DNA of 22,178 nt, from IMG/VR virus record IMGVR_UViG_3300023234_000009, positions 1 to 22,178 of that record; one strand, 5' to 3'. Shown in pieces: positions 1-7,012 of this stretch. Source of the stretch: a virus. The notes beneath the pieces were generated by a model. The model ran no database searches and was not told the origin of the DNA. It worked only from the letters and a program-made list of their open reading frames with translations. The translations under genes were made by a program, and so were the position numbers. Numbering within the stretch: the stretch's first letter is position 1; every line of letters begins with the position of its first letter.

Positions 1-465
1 ACCATCACATAAAGTAAGAACACCTGTTCCTACGGTTGAATCTGCTTGCCAGAACATATAATCCATTTGACTTGTTAAAGCCTGCATCTTATTTTCTACT
101 ACAAATTGTGCGAATGGGAATGTTTCTGGGTTTGAACCCTGTGCCATTAACTGACCATACCATTTAGGTTCAAGTGTTTTAGGACATAGTGCCTCTTTAT
201 AATCTACACTACATACAGAAACGCTTACTTGTTCCAAATTTGTATTACCACTTACCGTCCAACCGCAAGCTGCCGTTTGAAGATAAATATCATGATCTAA
301 TACATTAAGTTTCACATCACCTTTTTGTCCTGGTATAATTTCTATACCTGAACCAATTGTTGGTGCTGAATATAATGCCTTAGCCACCAAACCTGTATTC
401 TCGTTTGTATAATCGCTCAATGTTGAAACATCAAAAGCGAAATCATATTTTTTACTAAAACTCAT
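1..465 (-). CDS. Probable major capsid protein, N-terminal 155 residues (runs off the window)
   Basis: The frame is open from an ATG at 465 to the window edge, so only the first 155 residues are visible. The protein starts MSFSKKYDFAFDVSTLSDYT, then has a beta-rich, cysteine-containing section (LQTAACGWTVSG, VSVCSVDYKEALCPKTLEPKW). Seen: it lies 10 bp after a scaffold-like gene and two minus-strand genes after a prohead protease, the classic protease-scaffold-capsid order. Known: Bacteroidota phage capsid proteins often carry a similar early segment with conserved cysteines and a KTLEPKW-like stretch; I recall this as a style and have not aligned it. Inference: this is the main shell subunit, cleaved or matured by the upstream protease. 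The A-rich leader AAATAAAAAAA just before the ATG is the probable initiation region. Alternative: another abundant head protein. The missing C-terminus would settle the fold. Confidence 0.6.
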   Translation of the reverse strand, partial: MSFSKKYDFAFDVSTLSDYTNENTGLVAKALYSAPTIGSGIEIIPGQKGDVKLNVLDHDIYLQTAACGWTVSGNTNLEQVSVSVCSVDYKEALCPKTLEPKWYGQLMAQGSNPETFPFAQFVVENKMQALTSQMDYMFWQADSTVGTGVLTLCDG

Positions 466-475
466 TTTTTTTATT

Positions 476-1069
476 TTATTTTTGTCCTAACTTTCTAATT
501 GCGTCAAGAGCCGCTAATCTTTTTTCAATTGCGGTTAATTCAATAGTCGCCTGTGGTGCCTGTGCTATACTTTCCACCTCTGGCTCTGCTGACATCTTTT
601 CGATTTCAGCCTTTAATTCAATTTCCTGTTTGTTAAATTTTTCTAATTGTTGTTTCAATTCATCTACAACGATCATAAGATCATTATATTTTTCCTCAAA
701 ATTAATTTCCTCTAATGCTTCTTCTTCTGGTTCTGGTTCAGTTTCCTCTACCACTATTGGTATATACTCACTAATTACACCATTTACGATACTAAAAGTA
801 TCTCCATTTTCTAAAACATAGTCCCCATCAATAACAACAACCTCCATAATCTCATCAGTATAAACAGCAATTTCTACACCAAGCATTTCACCATCATAAT
901 ATATAATAGTTCCATCTTCTAATGTTGCTTCTGCTAATTTAGTATCAACTGGTTCTAATTCAGTTTCAACTGGCACTGGTTCAACTACTTCATCTAATTC
1001 AACAACACTTTCCATACCCAAGATAGTTCTTATCTTGTCTAAAATGCTTGAATAGTTTTTTTGTTCCAT
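476..1069 (-). CDS. Acidic coiled-coil protein, probable capsid scaffold
   Basis: A 197-residue, strongly acidic protein. Residues 1-50 are rich in Glu/Val/Pro; residues 50-110 look beta-rich (EDGTIIYYDGEML, ENGDTFSIVNGVI); residues 120-160 form a predicted coiled coil (EKYNDLMIVVDELKQQLEKF). The C-terminus is short and basic (EKRLAALDAIRKLGQK), as often seen where scaffolds touch the shell. The stop lies 10 bp before the probable capsid gene start, so the two are likely co-transcribed. Known: phage scaffolds are acidic, helical, low-complexity proteins encoded just upstream of the capsid gene. The function is inferred from composition and position; there is no catalytic motif. The HNH gene on the other strand separates it from the protease, so it may need its own promoter in 1070-1165. 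Confidence 0.6.
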   Translation of the reverse strand: MEQKNYSSILDKIRTILGMESVVELDEVVEPVPVETELEPVDTKLAEATLEDGTIIYYDGEMLGVEIAVYTDEIMEVVVIDGDYVLENGDTFSIVNGVISEYIPIVVEETEPEPEEEALEEINFEEKYNDLMIVVDELKQQLEKFNKQEIELKAEIEKMSAEPEVESIAQAPQATIELTAIEKRLAALDAIRKLGQK

Positions 1070-1083
1070 ATTAAAGATTGTTT

Positions 1084-1165
1084 TTTTTTCTACTCATATA
1101 TATAAAAAAGTCGAATTTGACATAAAAAAAATAAACATATTGAAAAGTTTTATATATATAGTTGT
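1084..1165. promoter_or_regulatory. Divergent A/T-rich intergenic region with TATATATA motifs on both strands
   Basis: This gap separates the scaffold gene (minus) from the HNH gene (plus). On the minus strand CTTTTTTATATATATGAG lies about 25-40 bases before the scaffold start. On the plus strand AAAAGTTTTATATATATAG ends only about 5 bases before the HNH start. Similar T-run plus TATATATA sequences occur before several other genes in the window. Promoter function is inferred from recurrence and position; the A/T-rich background weakens the case. Confidence 0.35.
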
Positions 1166-1798
1166 ATGGAAAATCAATGGAAATGGGTAAATGAAGATTA
1201 CCAAGTTAGTAATTTTGGTGATGTGAGGAGTTTCAAAATACATTTGGGTGGGTATGTTATGAAAAAATCTAAATCCCTTAGAGGTTATTATGTGGTTGGA
1301 TTAAATAAAAAAACACATTTAATCCATCAATTAGTATGGGATCACTTTGGAGATAGAAAAAGAACTGATATAGGCACCGTAAAAAAAGGAGATAAAAGAG
1401 ATATGAGTAAATTACAAATAGATCATATTGATAATAACCCACTTAATAATAACATCACTAATTTACAATTGCTTACAGGAACTCAAAATCAAAATAAAAG
1501 AAAAAAAACTAAACCACCAAAAATATATAAAAATAAAAAACCAATAAAAGATAATCCAAGAAAATATAGATGCCAGTTTTCTTTTAAAGGAAGATTAATA
1601 TATCTTGGAATTTATCATACAAAAGATGAAGTAAAAAAACATAAAGAAAATTTTAAAAATGATAAATATACTGGAAAATCAAATATATATTACCACTCAC
1701 AATTATTTATTAAAGGAAAACATATCCATCTTGGTTGGTTTAAGAAAAAAGAAGATGCTATACAAAAAGTAAAGGAATACAAATTAAAGACTATTTAG
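1166..1798 (+). CDS. HNH homing-type endonuclease (NUMOD4-HNH-AP2-like)
   Basis: A 210-residue protein and the only convincing plus-strand gene. Residues 3-30 match the NUMOD4 pattern (W..VNEDYQVSNFGDVRSFK). Residues 55-105 form an HNH core: LIHQLVWDHFGD, then LQIDHIDNNPLNNNITNLQL, with the DHIDNN metal/DNA site and the trailing NLQLLT typical of the family. The C-terminal half has two AP2-like beta units (YRCQFSFKGRLIYLGIYHT and HSQLFIKGKHIHLGWFKKK), which usually bind DNA. It is probably a free-standing homing endonuclease inserted between protease and scaffold. Its 3' end overlaps the convergent protease 3' end by 15 bases. Because NUMOD4 begins at residue 3, the first ATG is the right start, although the preceding TATATATA leaves almost no leader. 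Confidence 0.9.
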   Translation: MENQWKWVNEDYQVSNFGDVRSFKIHLGGYVMKKSKSLRGYYVVGLNKKTHLIHQLVWDHFGDRKRTDIGTVKKGDKRDMSKLQIDHIDNNPLNNNITNLQLLTGTQNQNKRKKTKPPKIYKNKKPIKDNPRKYRCQFSFKGRLIYLGIYHTKDEVKKHKENFKNDKYTGKSNIYYHSQLFIKGKHIHLGWFKKKEDAIQKVKEYKLKTI

Positions 1799-2377
1799 TA
1801 AATCTTTAATTTGTTCTATCTTTTGTTCATCTCTACTAAAATGTTTATCATACTTCTCTGTTAAGAATGCTTCAATTGATATGCCACCTATCTCACCACT
1901 TTTAATCTTGGCTTTGATGTCCTCATTTTCTATCTTATATGCTACGGCCCATGATCCATTCGGTATATCTTTAAAACCATATTTGGTCATCAGTTGGTCA
2001 TCTTGGTTTTCAACGATCCAAGAATATATAAGATGGACACCTTCAATTTGTTTTTCATGTTGTTCAGTATTATTCTTAAAGTTCTCACTCATTAAAAACC
2101 CTTGACTTAATTGTCTTATTGTATCCTCACTAAAATAAACATAATATTCTTCATTAGTTTCAGGATCAAATCTAAAAATTCTTTTATCAGCAATCAGTGC
2201 TGGACTAACTATGATCCCTTGCTCTTCAATTTCCTTACCAAAAGTAAAATTGGTTCTATCATCACCAAAATATACTAATTGTTTTTCAATAGCGGGGTAA
2301 TCTACAAACCCCATCGCTGTTAAAAAATCTTCATCTCCATCAACTATCAATTCAATTTCTTTAAGTTCCTTTTTCAT
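1784..2377 (-). CDS. XkdF-like prohead serine protease
   Basis: With the ATG at 2377 the product is 197 residues. The frame is open to another ATG at 2446, but those 23 extra residues look unrelated and overlap another small reading frame, so I prefer 2377. Residues 10-36 carry the family opening (FVDYPAIEKQLVYF). Residues 55-130 contain IIVSPALIADK, a conserved FLMSENF, and the candidate catalytic His107 in NTEQHEKQ. Residues 140-170 hold NGSWAVAYKI and SGEIGGISIEAF, with candidate nucleophile Ser167. This layout matches phage XkdF-like proteases (Peptidase_S78_2 type), which process the scaffold and shell during head maturation. The neighbouring scaffold and capsid genes agree. Convergent overlap with the HNH gene is 15 bases. 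Confidence 0.8.
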   Translation of the reverse strand: MKKELKEIELIVDGDEDFLTAMGFVDYPAIEKQLVYFGDDRTNFTFGKEIEEQGIIVSPALIADKRIFRFDPETNEEYYVYFSEDTIRQLSQGFLMSENFKNNTEQHEKQIEGVHLIYSWIVENQDDQLMTKYGFKDIPNGSWAVAYKIENEDIKAKIKSGEIGGISIEAFLTEKYDKHFSRDEQKIEQIKDLLNSL

Positions 2378-2517
2378 CTTTATCAATTTGTTTTTTATAT
2401 TCTTTATAAAGTTCAATCCACTCTTTCGTATATCTAAACTTTTCATCTAAAACCCTATTCTCTTTTATCAATTTTTTAAGTTCATCTTTTATCAATTTCT
2501 TTAAGTTGTTTTTTCAT
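2361..2517 (-). pseudogene. Small Lys/Glu-rich ORF, apparently frameshifted, upstream of the protease
   Basis: From the ATG at 2517 the reading is MKKQLKEIDKR then a stop. If one A is dropped from the A4 run after GAT, the frame runs on for 51 residues (DELKKLIKENRVLDEKF..., ending QIDKDEKGT) and stops at 2361, overlapping the protease start. The downstream part looks like real helical protein and its frame has no ATG. The 5' end is also a near copy of the protease translation start (AAATTGATAAA, ATGAAAAA, AACTTAAAGAAATTGA). It may be a sequencing error in an A run, a decayed gene or a recoded small protein. Confidence 0.35.
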
Positions 2518-2533
2518 TTTATCAATTTATTTT

Positions 2534-2722
2534 TTATTTCCAAAACTTATACCACTTTTTTGAAAAGTTTTTGTTTTGATAATCTAATTCTTGGACATAT
2601 ACTATTGTGTCTAATCTTTTCAAAATCATCATCAACAGATGATCACTTGTTATTCCTTCTTCAAACATTAAATCTCTTTGTTCTTTAATCCCTTTTATAT
2701 ATTCTAATTCTTCTTTTTTCAT
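2534..2722 (-). CDS. Small helical protein of unknown function (62 aa)
   Basis: Not recognised. The 62-residue product starts MKKEELEYIKGIKEQRD and looks all-helical with mixed charge. It ends in an aromatic/basic stretch (KKWYKFWK). It lies 63 bp after the tape-measure gene and before the protease, in the same direction. The leader AAATAAAAAATAAATT before its ATG recurs just after its stop, ahead of the next small ORF, suggesting a repeated translation-initiation element. Its place in the virion module suggests a small morphogenesis factor, but there is no direct evidence. Confidence 0.55.
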   Translation of the reverse strand: MKKEELEYIKGIKEQRDLMFEEGITSDHLLMMILKRLDTIVYVQELDYQNKNFSKKWYKFWK

Positions 2723-2745
2723 ATTAGTTATAATTTATTTTTTAT

Positions 2746-2763
2746 TTCCCTTATTCCAGGGAA
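2746..2763 (-). other. Small hairpin after the tape-measure gene
   Basis: TTCCCT and AGGGAA form a 6-bp stem around a 6-base loop, about 23 bases past the tape-measure stop. No T run follows on the minus strand, so it is not a standard intrinsic terminator. It could protect mRNA ends or be chance. Confidence 0.25.
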
Positions 2764-2785
2764 CATTACCCTTTTGTTCCAAAGT

Positions 2786-4738
2786 TTATAAAACTGCTTC
2801 TGCTTCAATTACAGATACTCTTTCTTGTGTAGATGTTATATCTGTTTCACTCACGATCACTTTTTTATCATTTATTCCATTTACAATCATACTAATACTT
2901 TCAGCACTTAACTTAATTGATCCATCACCAGTAGAAAAATCATTTCCACCACCACCTGTATTGGCTGCTGATGCCAAATTTCTTAACGATGGAGTTGCCA
3001 TACTCATATTATTAATTACACCTTCACCACCTTCAAGTTCTCCAAATGGAGTAATTATTCCACCTTGTGCATGTGATGGTCCTACTAATACTCCACCTTT
3101 TTCAAATGCTCCCAATGCCATCGCTGTCTGTGCTAAAACAGTTGCAACTCCAACAGCGGCTGATGCTATGTTTATACCAACTAACGCTTGTCCTGCTATT
3201 GGACCTAACCCCAAAGGAGGAGCGGTCAATGCTAATGAATTCGCAACCATAGTATTCTTAATAATTTGTGCTATGGCAATTGCCTTTTCAGCAACCAATG
3301 CTGCCTTTTGTATATCACTACCTTCTGCTGCTATTGATTGAATAAGTTGTAATCCTTGCTTGGCTATATCTAATTTACTATTTTCAATACCCTGCTCAAA
3401 TTTTAATTTTGCTCTTGCTTGATCTGCCGCTATCTTATCTGCTTCATCTTGAATATCTTGCTTATTTCTTAAATGCTCTTTTAATAGAAATTCCTTTTCT
3501 TCCTGTTTTAATAAATCATTTTCTAATTCGGTTTCATATCTTTCTAATTCTAATTCTTGTAAATTTTCATAATATTCGGCATCTGTTTCAGAATCTTCTA
3601 ACTTCCACTCATCTTCAAGTCCTTTCTTTCTATCTCTAAACTCTTTCATCCTTTCAATTTCAGTATCCTTTGCTAACTTTGATGCATCTGATTCTTGTTT
3701 CCTTAATGTATTCGCAAATTTTAAATTTTCAAGATTACTAACCACTGCCTTTGTTCTTAAATCATCAAGTGCTGCCTCTGCCTTGGCAATCTCTGCTAAA
3801 TCTTCAATAGTAGTTTGTGTTTGATCTTTATCAAGTTTCATTAAAGCAATCTTTTCCTCTTGTAATTTAATCGCTCTATCTTCCTCCTCCTTAATTAAAA
3901 CCATCATTTCATCACTTGCCGATATTCGTTCCTCAATAGATTTTGTTTCATCTTCACGAGTAGTTTTAAGTTTTTCCAACTCCAATCTATTACCAGCAAT
4001 AAATTTAGTCAATTGTGCTTCCGCTAATAATAGTTCATTTTGTTTCTTAACATATTTATCTGCTCCATCAACTGCATCTGTAACCACCTCTTTTAATGCT
4101 TCAAACCCCTTTTTTAATTTATTTGGTAAGTCATCTATACCTGTGCTCATCTGTAAGAAACTTTCCCCTGCTGCCAATGCGTCCTTCTTTGCTGCTGCGA
4201 AAAACTCTTTACTCTTTTCTTTCGCTTCATCACTAAAAATTCCCTTAATTGCAAGGGCTGATCCTTGTATTGTATTTATCAACCCACTAAAACTCTGTTT
4301 GAAAAAGTCAATCATACCTGTAACACGATTAACCATATTTTCTTTAATCACTTCCCACAAATCTATAACTGCTTGTTTAGGATCTTCAAATGCACTCATC
4401 AAAGCATCTTTAACTGGAATAAGAGCATCAGTTAATTTACTAAACAATATACCCATAGTTCTCGTTGCCTTATTGAAGAAGTCCATTACAGCCTGATTCT
4501 CTTTAAGCAGTGCGAACAACCCAGCAAGTGCTGCCAAGAATATCCCTATACCTGCCGTCTTTAATGCCATACCAACACCCTTAACTCCTTTAATCATACC
4601 ACTAAAACCACCCTTGGCTTCCTTACCAACTGTTTTAGCATTCTTACCTGTCTTATCAAGATTTTTATTTAAATCTTTTAATTCTTTATCTGCGTCCCCT
4701 GTATCAACATCTACTTTTAATACTATATCATCTGCCAT
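2786..4738 (-). CDS. Tail tape measure protein
   Basis: A 650-residue protein that spans the tail lumen and sets tail length. Residues 1-50 are a Lys/Asp-rich start (LKVDVDTGDADKELKDLNKN), typical of these proteins in Bacteroidota phages. Residues 45-85 include a Gly/Ala hydrophobic segment (ALKTAGIGIFLAALAGLFAL), probably membrane-active. Residues 225-450 are long Glu/Lys coiled coils. Residues 470-550 are Ala-rich and hydrophobic, and the end carries a Gly-rich motif (GVLVGPSHAQGG then GELEGGEGVIN) that I know from this family. It sits directly after a frameshifting chaperone gene, the diagnostic context. The start at 4738 follows the stop of a 34-residue ORF by one base. It is short for a tape measure, suggesting a short tail if tail length scales in the usual way. 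Confidence 0.88.
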   Translation of the reverse strand: MADDIVLKVDVDTGDADKELKDLNKNLDKTGKNAKTVGKEAKGGFSGMIKGVKGVGMALKTAGIGIFLAALAGLFALLKENQAVMDFFNKATRTMGILFSKLTDALIPVKDALMSAFEDPKQAVIDLWEVIKENMVNRVTGMIDFFKQSFSGLINTIQGSALAIKGIFSDEAKEKSKEFFAAAKKDALAAGESFLQMSTGIDDLPNKLKKGFEALKEVVTDAVDGADKYVKKQNELLLAEAQLTKFIAGNRLELEKLKTTREDETKSIEERISASDEMMVLIKEEEDRAIKLQEEKIALMKLDKDQTQTTIEDLAEIAKAEAALDDLRTKAVVSNLENLKFANTLRKQESDASKLAKDTEIERMKEFRDRKKGLEDEWKLEDSETDAEYYENLQELELERYETELENDLLKQEEKEFLLKEHLRNKQDIQDEADKIAADQARAKLKFEQGIENSKLDIAKQGLQLIQSIAAEGSDIQKAALVAEKAIAIAQIIKNTMVANSLALTAPPLGLGPIAGQALVGINIASAAVGVATVLAQTAMALGAFEKGGVLVGPSHAQGGIITPFGELEGGEGVINNMSMATPSLRNLASAANTGGGGNDFSTGDGSIKLSAESISMIVNGINDKKVIVSETDITSTQERVSVIEAEAVL

Positions 4739-4739
4739 C

Positions 4740-4844
4740 TTATTCCTTATTTTTTAGTTCATATAAAATTTCAGCAACTCCTTCAAACCCATATTCAATT
4801 AGTTTAATCATTGCCTCAAATTCAATTTCTAATTTACTTTTCAT
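4740..4844 (-). CDS. Very small ORF (34 aa) between chaperone and tape measure
   Basis: The product starts MKSKLEIEFEAMIKLIEYGF, is helical and acidic, and ends ELKNKE. Its ATG at 4844 overlaps the end of the frameshifted chaperone product (stop at 4836-4834), and its TAA is one base from the tape-measure ATG. Such tight packing suggests translational coupling. I do not recognise the sequence. It could be a real small tail-assembly factor or only a relay ORF that brings ribosomes to the tape-measure start. Confidence 0.5.
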   Translation of the reverse strand: MKSKLEIEFEAMIKLIEYGFEGVAEILYELKNKE

Positions 4845-5612
4845 ATATCTGTTTTTCTTTTGTTAAAGCCAACCAATTCAAAATTTCAAGTATCGGCTTC
4901 TTACCTATATATTCTATCTTTGTTATATCTCCATCACTTATATTATAAAGTATTAAGAACCAACCCCACTTTTTATAGTATTTTTCTGGTCCTGTGTCTT
5001 CGTATTCGTCGTCTTCAACTGGTTCATCTGTTCCTGATCCAAAGAGCCCACTATATTTTGTATATAAATCGTTCTTAAATTGATAAAAAAAAACAACGCT
5101 CCCAATACTTTATCCATCATAAGATTAGTTGAAAAGAACTCTGCCCTATCTTTAATTGTTTTACTATCATACTTATCTGTATATAATTTTTTCCTGTATA
5201 TCTTTTGTTTCTTTTTCTCCCTATATAGAATAGCCATTATCAAATGTAGATTATCTATTATATTATCTTGATCCTTGGTCAGTTCATCTAAATCTATAAA
5301 CATTTCAAATGTCATATTATATAGATCATCATCAAAAACATATATACGTTTTTTAATTTCTACGGCATCTACCAATTTGTAATCACCTTGTTTAAAGAAG
5401 GTTAGTAATTTTTCAGTGATCTTTTTCACATCTTCTAGTTTTATATGTTTTAGAATATCTTTATCTATACCAGATAATATATGTATATATTCTAACACAT
5501 TTCCTTTATCAACATCTTCCACCTTTGATAATTCTTGGAACTTTTCAATAGTCAATTCACTAAATTCATTAGGAACTTTATATGTTTTATCATTTATAGT
5601 TATTCTTATCAT
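4834..5612 (-). CDS. Tail assembly chaperone, long form made by -1 frameshift (259 aa)
   Basis: Reading starts at 5612 (MIRITINDKTYKVPNEFSEL). Without a shift it stops at 4953 (219 residues), but the last 40 or so residues of that form look random (SLDQEQMNQLKTTNTKTQDQ). Slipping back one base in the T9 run at 5085-5093 (after Leu173) opens a 259-residue product with protein-like sequence: YQFKNDLYTKYSGLFGSG, an acidic linker EPVEDDEYEDTGP, then YYKKWGWFLILYNISDGD and a helical end. Known: in many tailed phages a chaperone pair equivalent to lambda gpG/gpGT is made by -1 slippage directly upstream of the tape-measure gene, exactly this position. An uncorrected homopolymer length error would give the same picture. 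Confidence 0.7.
4953..5612 (-). CDS. Tail assembly chaperone, unshifted form (219 aa)
   Basis: This is the same gene read without the -1 slip. Residues 1-173 are shared with the long form. They open with a short beta region (IRITINDKTYKV) and continue with helices such as ELTIEKFQELSKVEDVDK and a charged EKKKQKIYRKKLYTDKYD. In phages with this arrangement, the short form is made in excess and coats the tape measure during tail assembly; the long form recruits tail tube subunits. A TATATATA motif lies just before the ATG (5613-5631). If the T9 run is really one base different, this short form would not exist. Confidence 0.55.
   Translation of the reverse strand: MIRITINDKTYKVPNEFSELTIEKFQELSKVEDVDKGNVLEYIHILSGIDKDILKHIKLEDVKKITEKLLTFFKQGDYKLVDAVEIKKRIYVFDDDLYNMTFEMFIDLDELTKDQDNIIDNLHLIMAILYREKKKQKIYRKKLYTDKYDSKTIKDRAEFFSTNLMMDKVLGALFFFINLRTIYIQNIVGSLDQEQMNQLKTTNTKTQDQKNTIKSGVGS
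5085..5093 (-). promoter_or_regulatory. T9 slippery site for -1 frameshifting
   Basis: On the coding strand TTG is followed by nine T and then ATC. In the zero frame this is three Phe codons, so it includes a T TTT TTT heptamer of the X XXY YYZ class. The zero frame loses protein-like character right after it, while the -1 frame gains it and runs to a stop at 4834. Confidence 0.6.
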
Positions 5613-5631
5613 CTCTTATATATATAATTTT
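5613..5631 (-). promoter_or_regulatory. TATATATA motif before the chaperone gene
   Basis: On the minus strand TTATATATATAAGAG abuts the ATG at 5612. The same core occurs before the HNH, scaffold, 354-residue and fibre genes. It could be a phage promoter giving an almost leaderless mRNA, or merely an A/T-rich, unstructured initiation region. Confidence 0.3.
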
Positions 5632-5639
5632 TTATGTTT

Positions 5640-5852
5640 TTACTTTGGATCCTTTTTCTTAATAGTAATTATATGTTTAATTTGTAAATCTTTTAATTCA
5701 TATTTATATTCAACCACATCATAATTCCATTTTTGAGATTGCCATAAAAACATATGATAAACATATCCTTCTATATACCAATCAGGTAGTTTATAAAATG
5801 GTGATACATCTGGTAATTCCAATTCACCTATCACATTAAAAATTGTTTTCAT
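5640..5852 (-). CDS. Small protein of unknown function (70 aa)
   Basis: Not recognised. The 70-residue product is rich in aromatics (SPFYKLPDWYIEGYVYHMFL, QSQKWNYDVVEYKYEL) and ends in a basic tail (IKKKDPK). Its ATG overlaps the previous gene's stop as TAATG, and a GGGAGG stretch lies about 8 bases upstream, one of the few Shine-Dalgarno-like sites here. That points to translational coupling with the 137-residue protein. Position before the tail chaperone suggests a head-tail connector or tail completion role, by context only. Confidence 0.6.
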   Translation of the reverse strand: MKTIFNVIGELELPDVSPFYKLPDWYIEGYVYHMFLWQSQKWNYDVVEYKYELKDLQIKHIITIKKKDPK

Positions 5853-6265
5853 TACATCCTCCCTTTACAAATTTTCTTAAAGGTTGTATATGCTTTACTT
5901 ATACAAGCACCACATCCAGCCGCATCGTGTCTTAAATAAAACTGGTTATATAAATTCATCAGTTCATTTAATTCACCAGGTGATGCTTTTGATTTACCCT
6001 TTAATCTATTCATAAGATCTACTATCAGTGGAAATAATTCTTCACGTTTCTTTTGAAGTGGTGTCCTTAAATCTGGTTCCCTCTCAATTTTTCTTTCAAG
6101 TAGTTCATCTGTATTCTTTTGATTAGTCTTTTCAATTATTAAAGAGTTTCTATCTTTTACTAATTCCATTTTTTCTTTATAATATTTCATAAAGTCTTGC
6201 CATTTTAAATCAGGTGTATCAAAACCCTCATCAAGTAAATTTTTAATCATATCTACTTTTTTCAT
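5852..6265 (-). CDS. Cys-motif protein of unknown function (137 aa)
   Basis: The N-terminal 75 residues are charged and helical (QDFMKYYKEKMELVKDRNSL, ERKIEREPDLRTPLQKKREE). Residues 105-137 carry NQFYLRHDAAGCGACI and end TTFKKICKGRM. The Cys-x-x-Cys pair with a third Cys near the end could bind metal or form a disulfide. I have seen similar CGACI-type C-termini in small Bacteroidota phage proteins but cannot name the family. It is coupled to the 70-residue gene by a TAATG overlap. A structural or connector role is only a guess from the neighbourhood. Confidence 0.6.
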   Translation of the reverse strand: MKKVDMIKNLLDEGFDTPDLKWQDFMKYYKEKMELVKDRNSLIIEKTNQKNTDELLERKIEREPDLRTPLQKKREELFPLIVDLMNRLKGKSKASPGELNELMNLYNQFYLRHDAAGCGACISKAYTTFKKICKGRM

Positions 6266-6275
6266 ATCTCATCTA

Positions 6276-6476
6276 TTATTTTTTTACTAACAAAATTCTC
6301 ATCAGTATTTCTGGTCCAAGGGTAAGATCATTATCCAACGCATCTAAAATTATATCTTTATAATTTTTATTTGTGATTTCAACTTTTATTTTGGAATCTA
6401 ATGCCTTATACCAAAAACCTTCTGTTTCTTCAATTATAGTAAAGTATTTTGTTTCTTTTATTAATCTTCTTTTCAT
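6276..6476 (-). CDS. Small protein of unknown function (66 aa)
   Basis: Not recognised. The sequence opens MKRRLIKETKYFTIIEETEG, continues with a beta-like WYKALDSKIKVEI and ends in a hydrophobic helix (GPEILMRILLVKK). Its ATG overlaps the stop of the sigma-like gene by four bases (ATGA), so the two are likely translated together. The 10-base gap to the next gene and uniform direction support an operon. Confidence 0.55.
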   Translation of the reverse strand: MKRRLIKETKYFTIIEETEGFWYKALDSKIKVEITNKNYKDIILDALDNDLTLGPEILMRILLVKK

Positions 6477-7012
6477 ATCTCATCTATTATTTTTTTAATC
6501 TGTTCCTTCAATTCACTAAATTTAGCAATGATAGTTGGTTTCGGTATTTCACTCTCCATACCAATTTTCTTAAAACTATACCCTGGTGTCTGTATCTTAC
6601 GATCCAAGTAGTCCATATAAACAATCTTATATACAAAAAACTCATCTATTCTATCAAGTGCCAATTCTATATCTGCTAAACATAAATTTTCATCATACTC
6701 ATCTCCATCTGTTATATCTATCTTATCCATATTGAAGTTTTTATCAAATGTGATCTTATTATATTTCCAATTGTAAGGACTGGTCTTACTAAAACAATTT
6801 ATCTTAAACATGCTCATTATATATTTATATGCCTGTCCATCATCTATTAATCTTGTAGATTTTTTAGTATCCATCATTAAAAATTGAATCAACACCTCGT
6901 GGAATATATCACTCCACTCTGGTATATTCTTTATCAATTCCAATTTTTCCTTTAATATAAAATAATTATCACTTATCCAAACTGATGGACTTAACATACT
7001 TATATCTATCAT
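6473..7012 (-). CDS. Sigma-70-like phage protein whose start codon lies in the repeat array
   Basis: A 179-residue protein. Residues 35-85 resemble sigma region 2 as found in Bacteroidota phage proteins: DIFHEVLIQFLMMD, DDGQAYKYIMSMFKINCFS, then KTSPYNWKYNK. Residues 115-170 resemble region 4, with an acidic helix (ADIELALDRIDEF), YKIVYMDYLDRK and a putative HTH (YSFKKIGMESEIPKPTIIAK). Such proteins are thought to direct RNA polymerase to phage promoters. Oddity: the first seven residues (MIDISML) are the same as those at the head of the upstream cassette ORFs and of the large terminase, and come from the repeat; divergence begins right after (SPSVW). Met6 could be an alternative start. Assignment is by motif pattern only. 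Confidence 0.6.
   Translation of the reverse strand: MIDISMLSPSVWISDNYFILKEKLELIKNIPEWSDIFHEVLIQFLMMDTKKSTRLIDDGQAYKYIMSMFKINCFSKTSPYNWKYNKITFDKNFNMDKIDITDGDEYDENLCLADIELALDRIDEFFVYKIVYMDYLDRKIQTPGYSFKKIGMESEIPKPTIIAKFSELKEQIKKIIDEI

Noticed and set aside
1784-2446. Protease start at 2446
   Set aside because: The 23 extra residues have no family similarity and overlap another protein-like small frame; the ATG at 2377 has a suitable leader.
2961-4496. Plus-strand frames opposite the tape-measure gene
   Set aside because: They are antisense to a long, domain-consistent protein and have no initiation signals.
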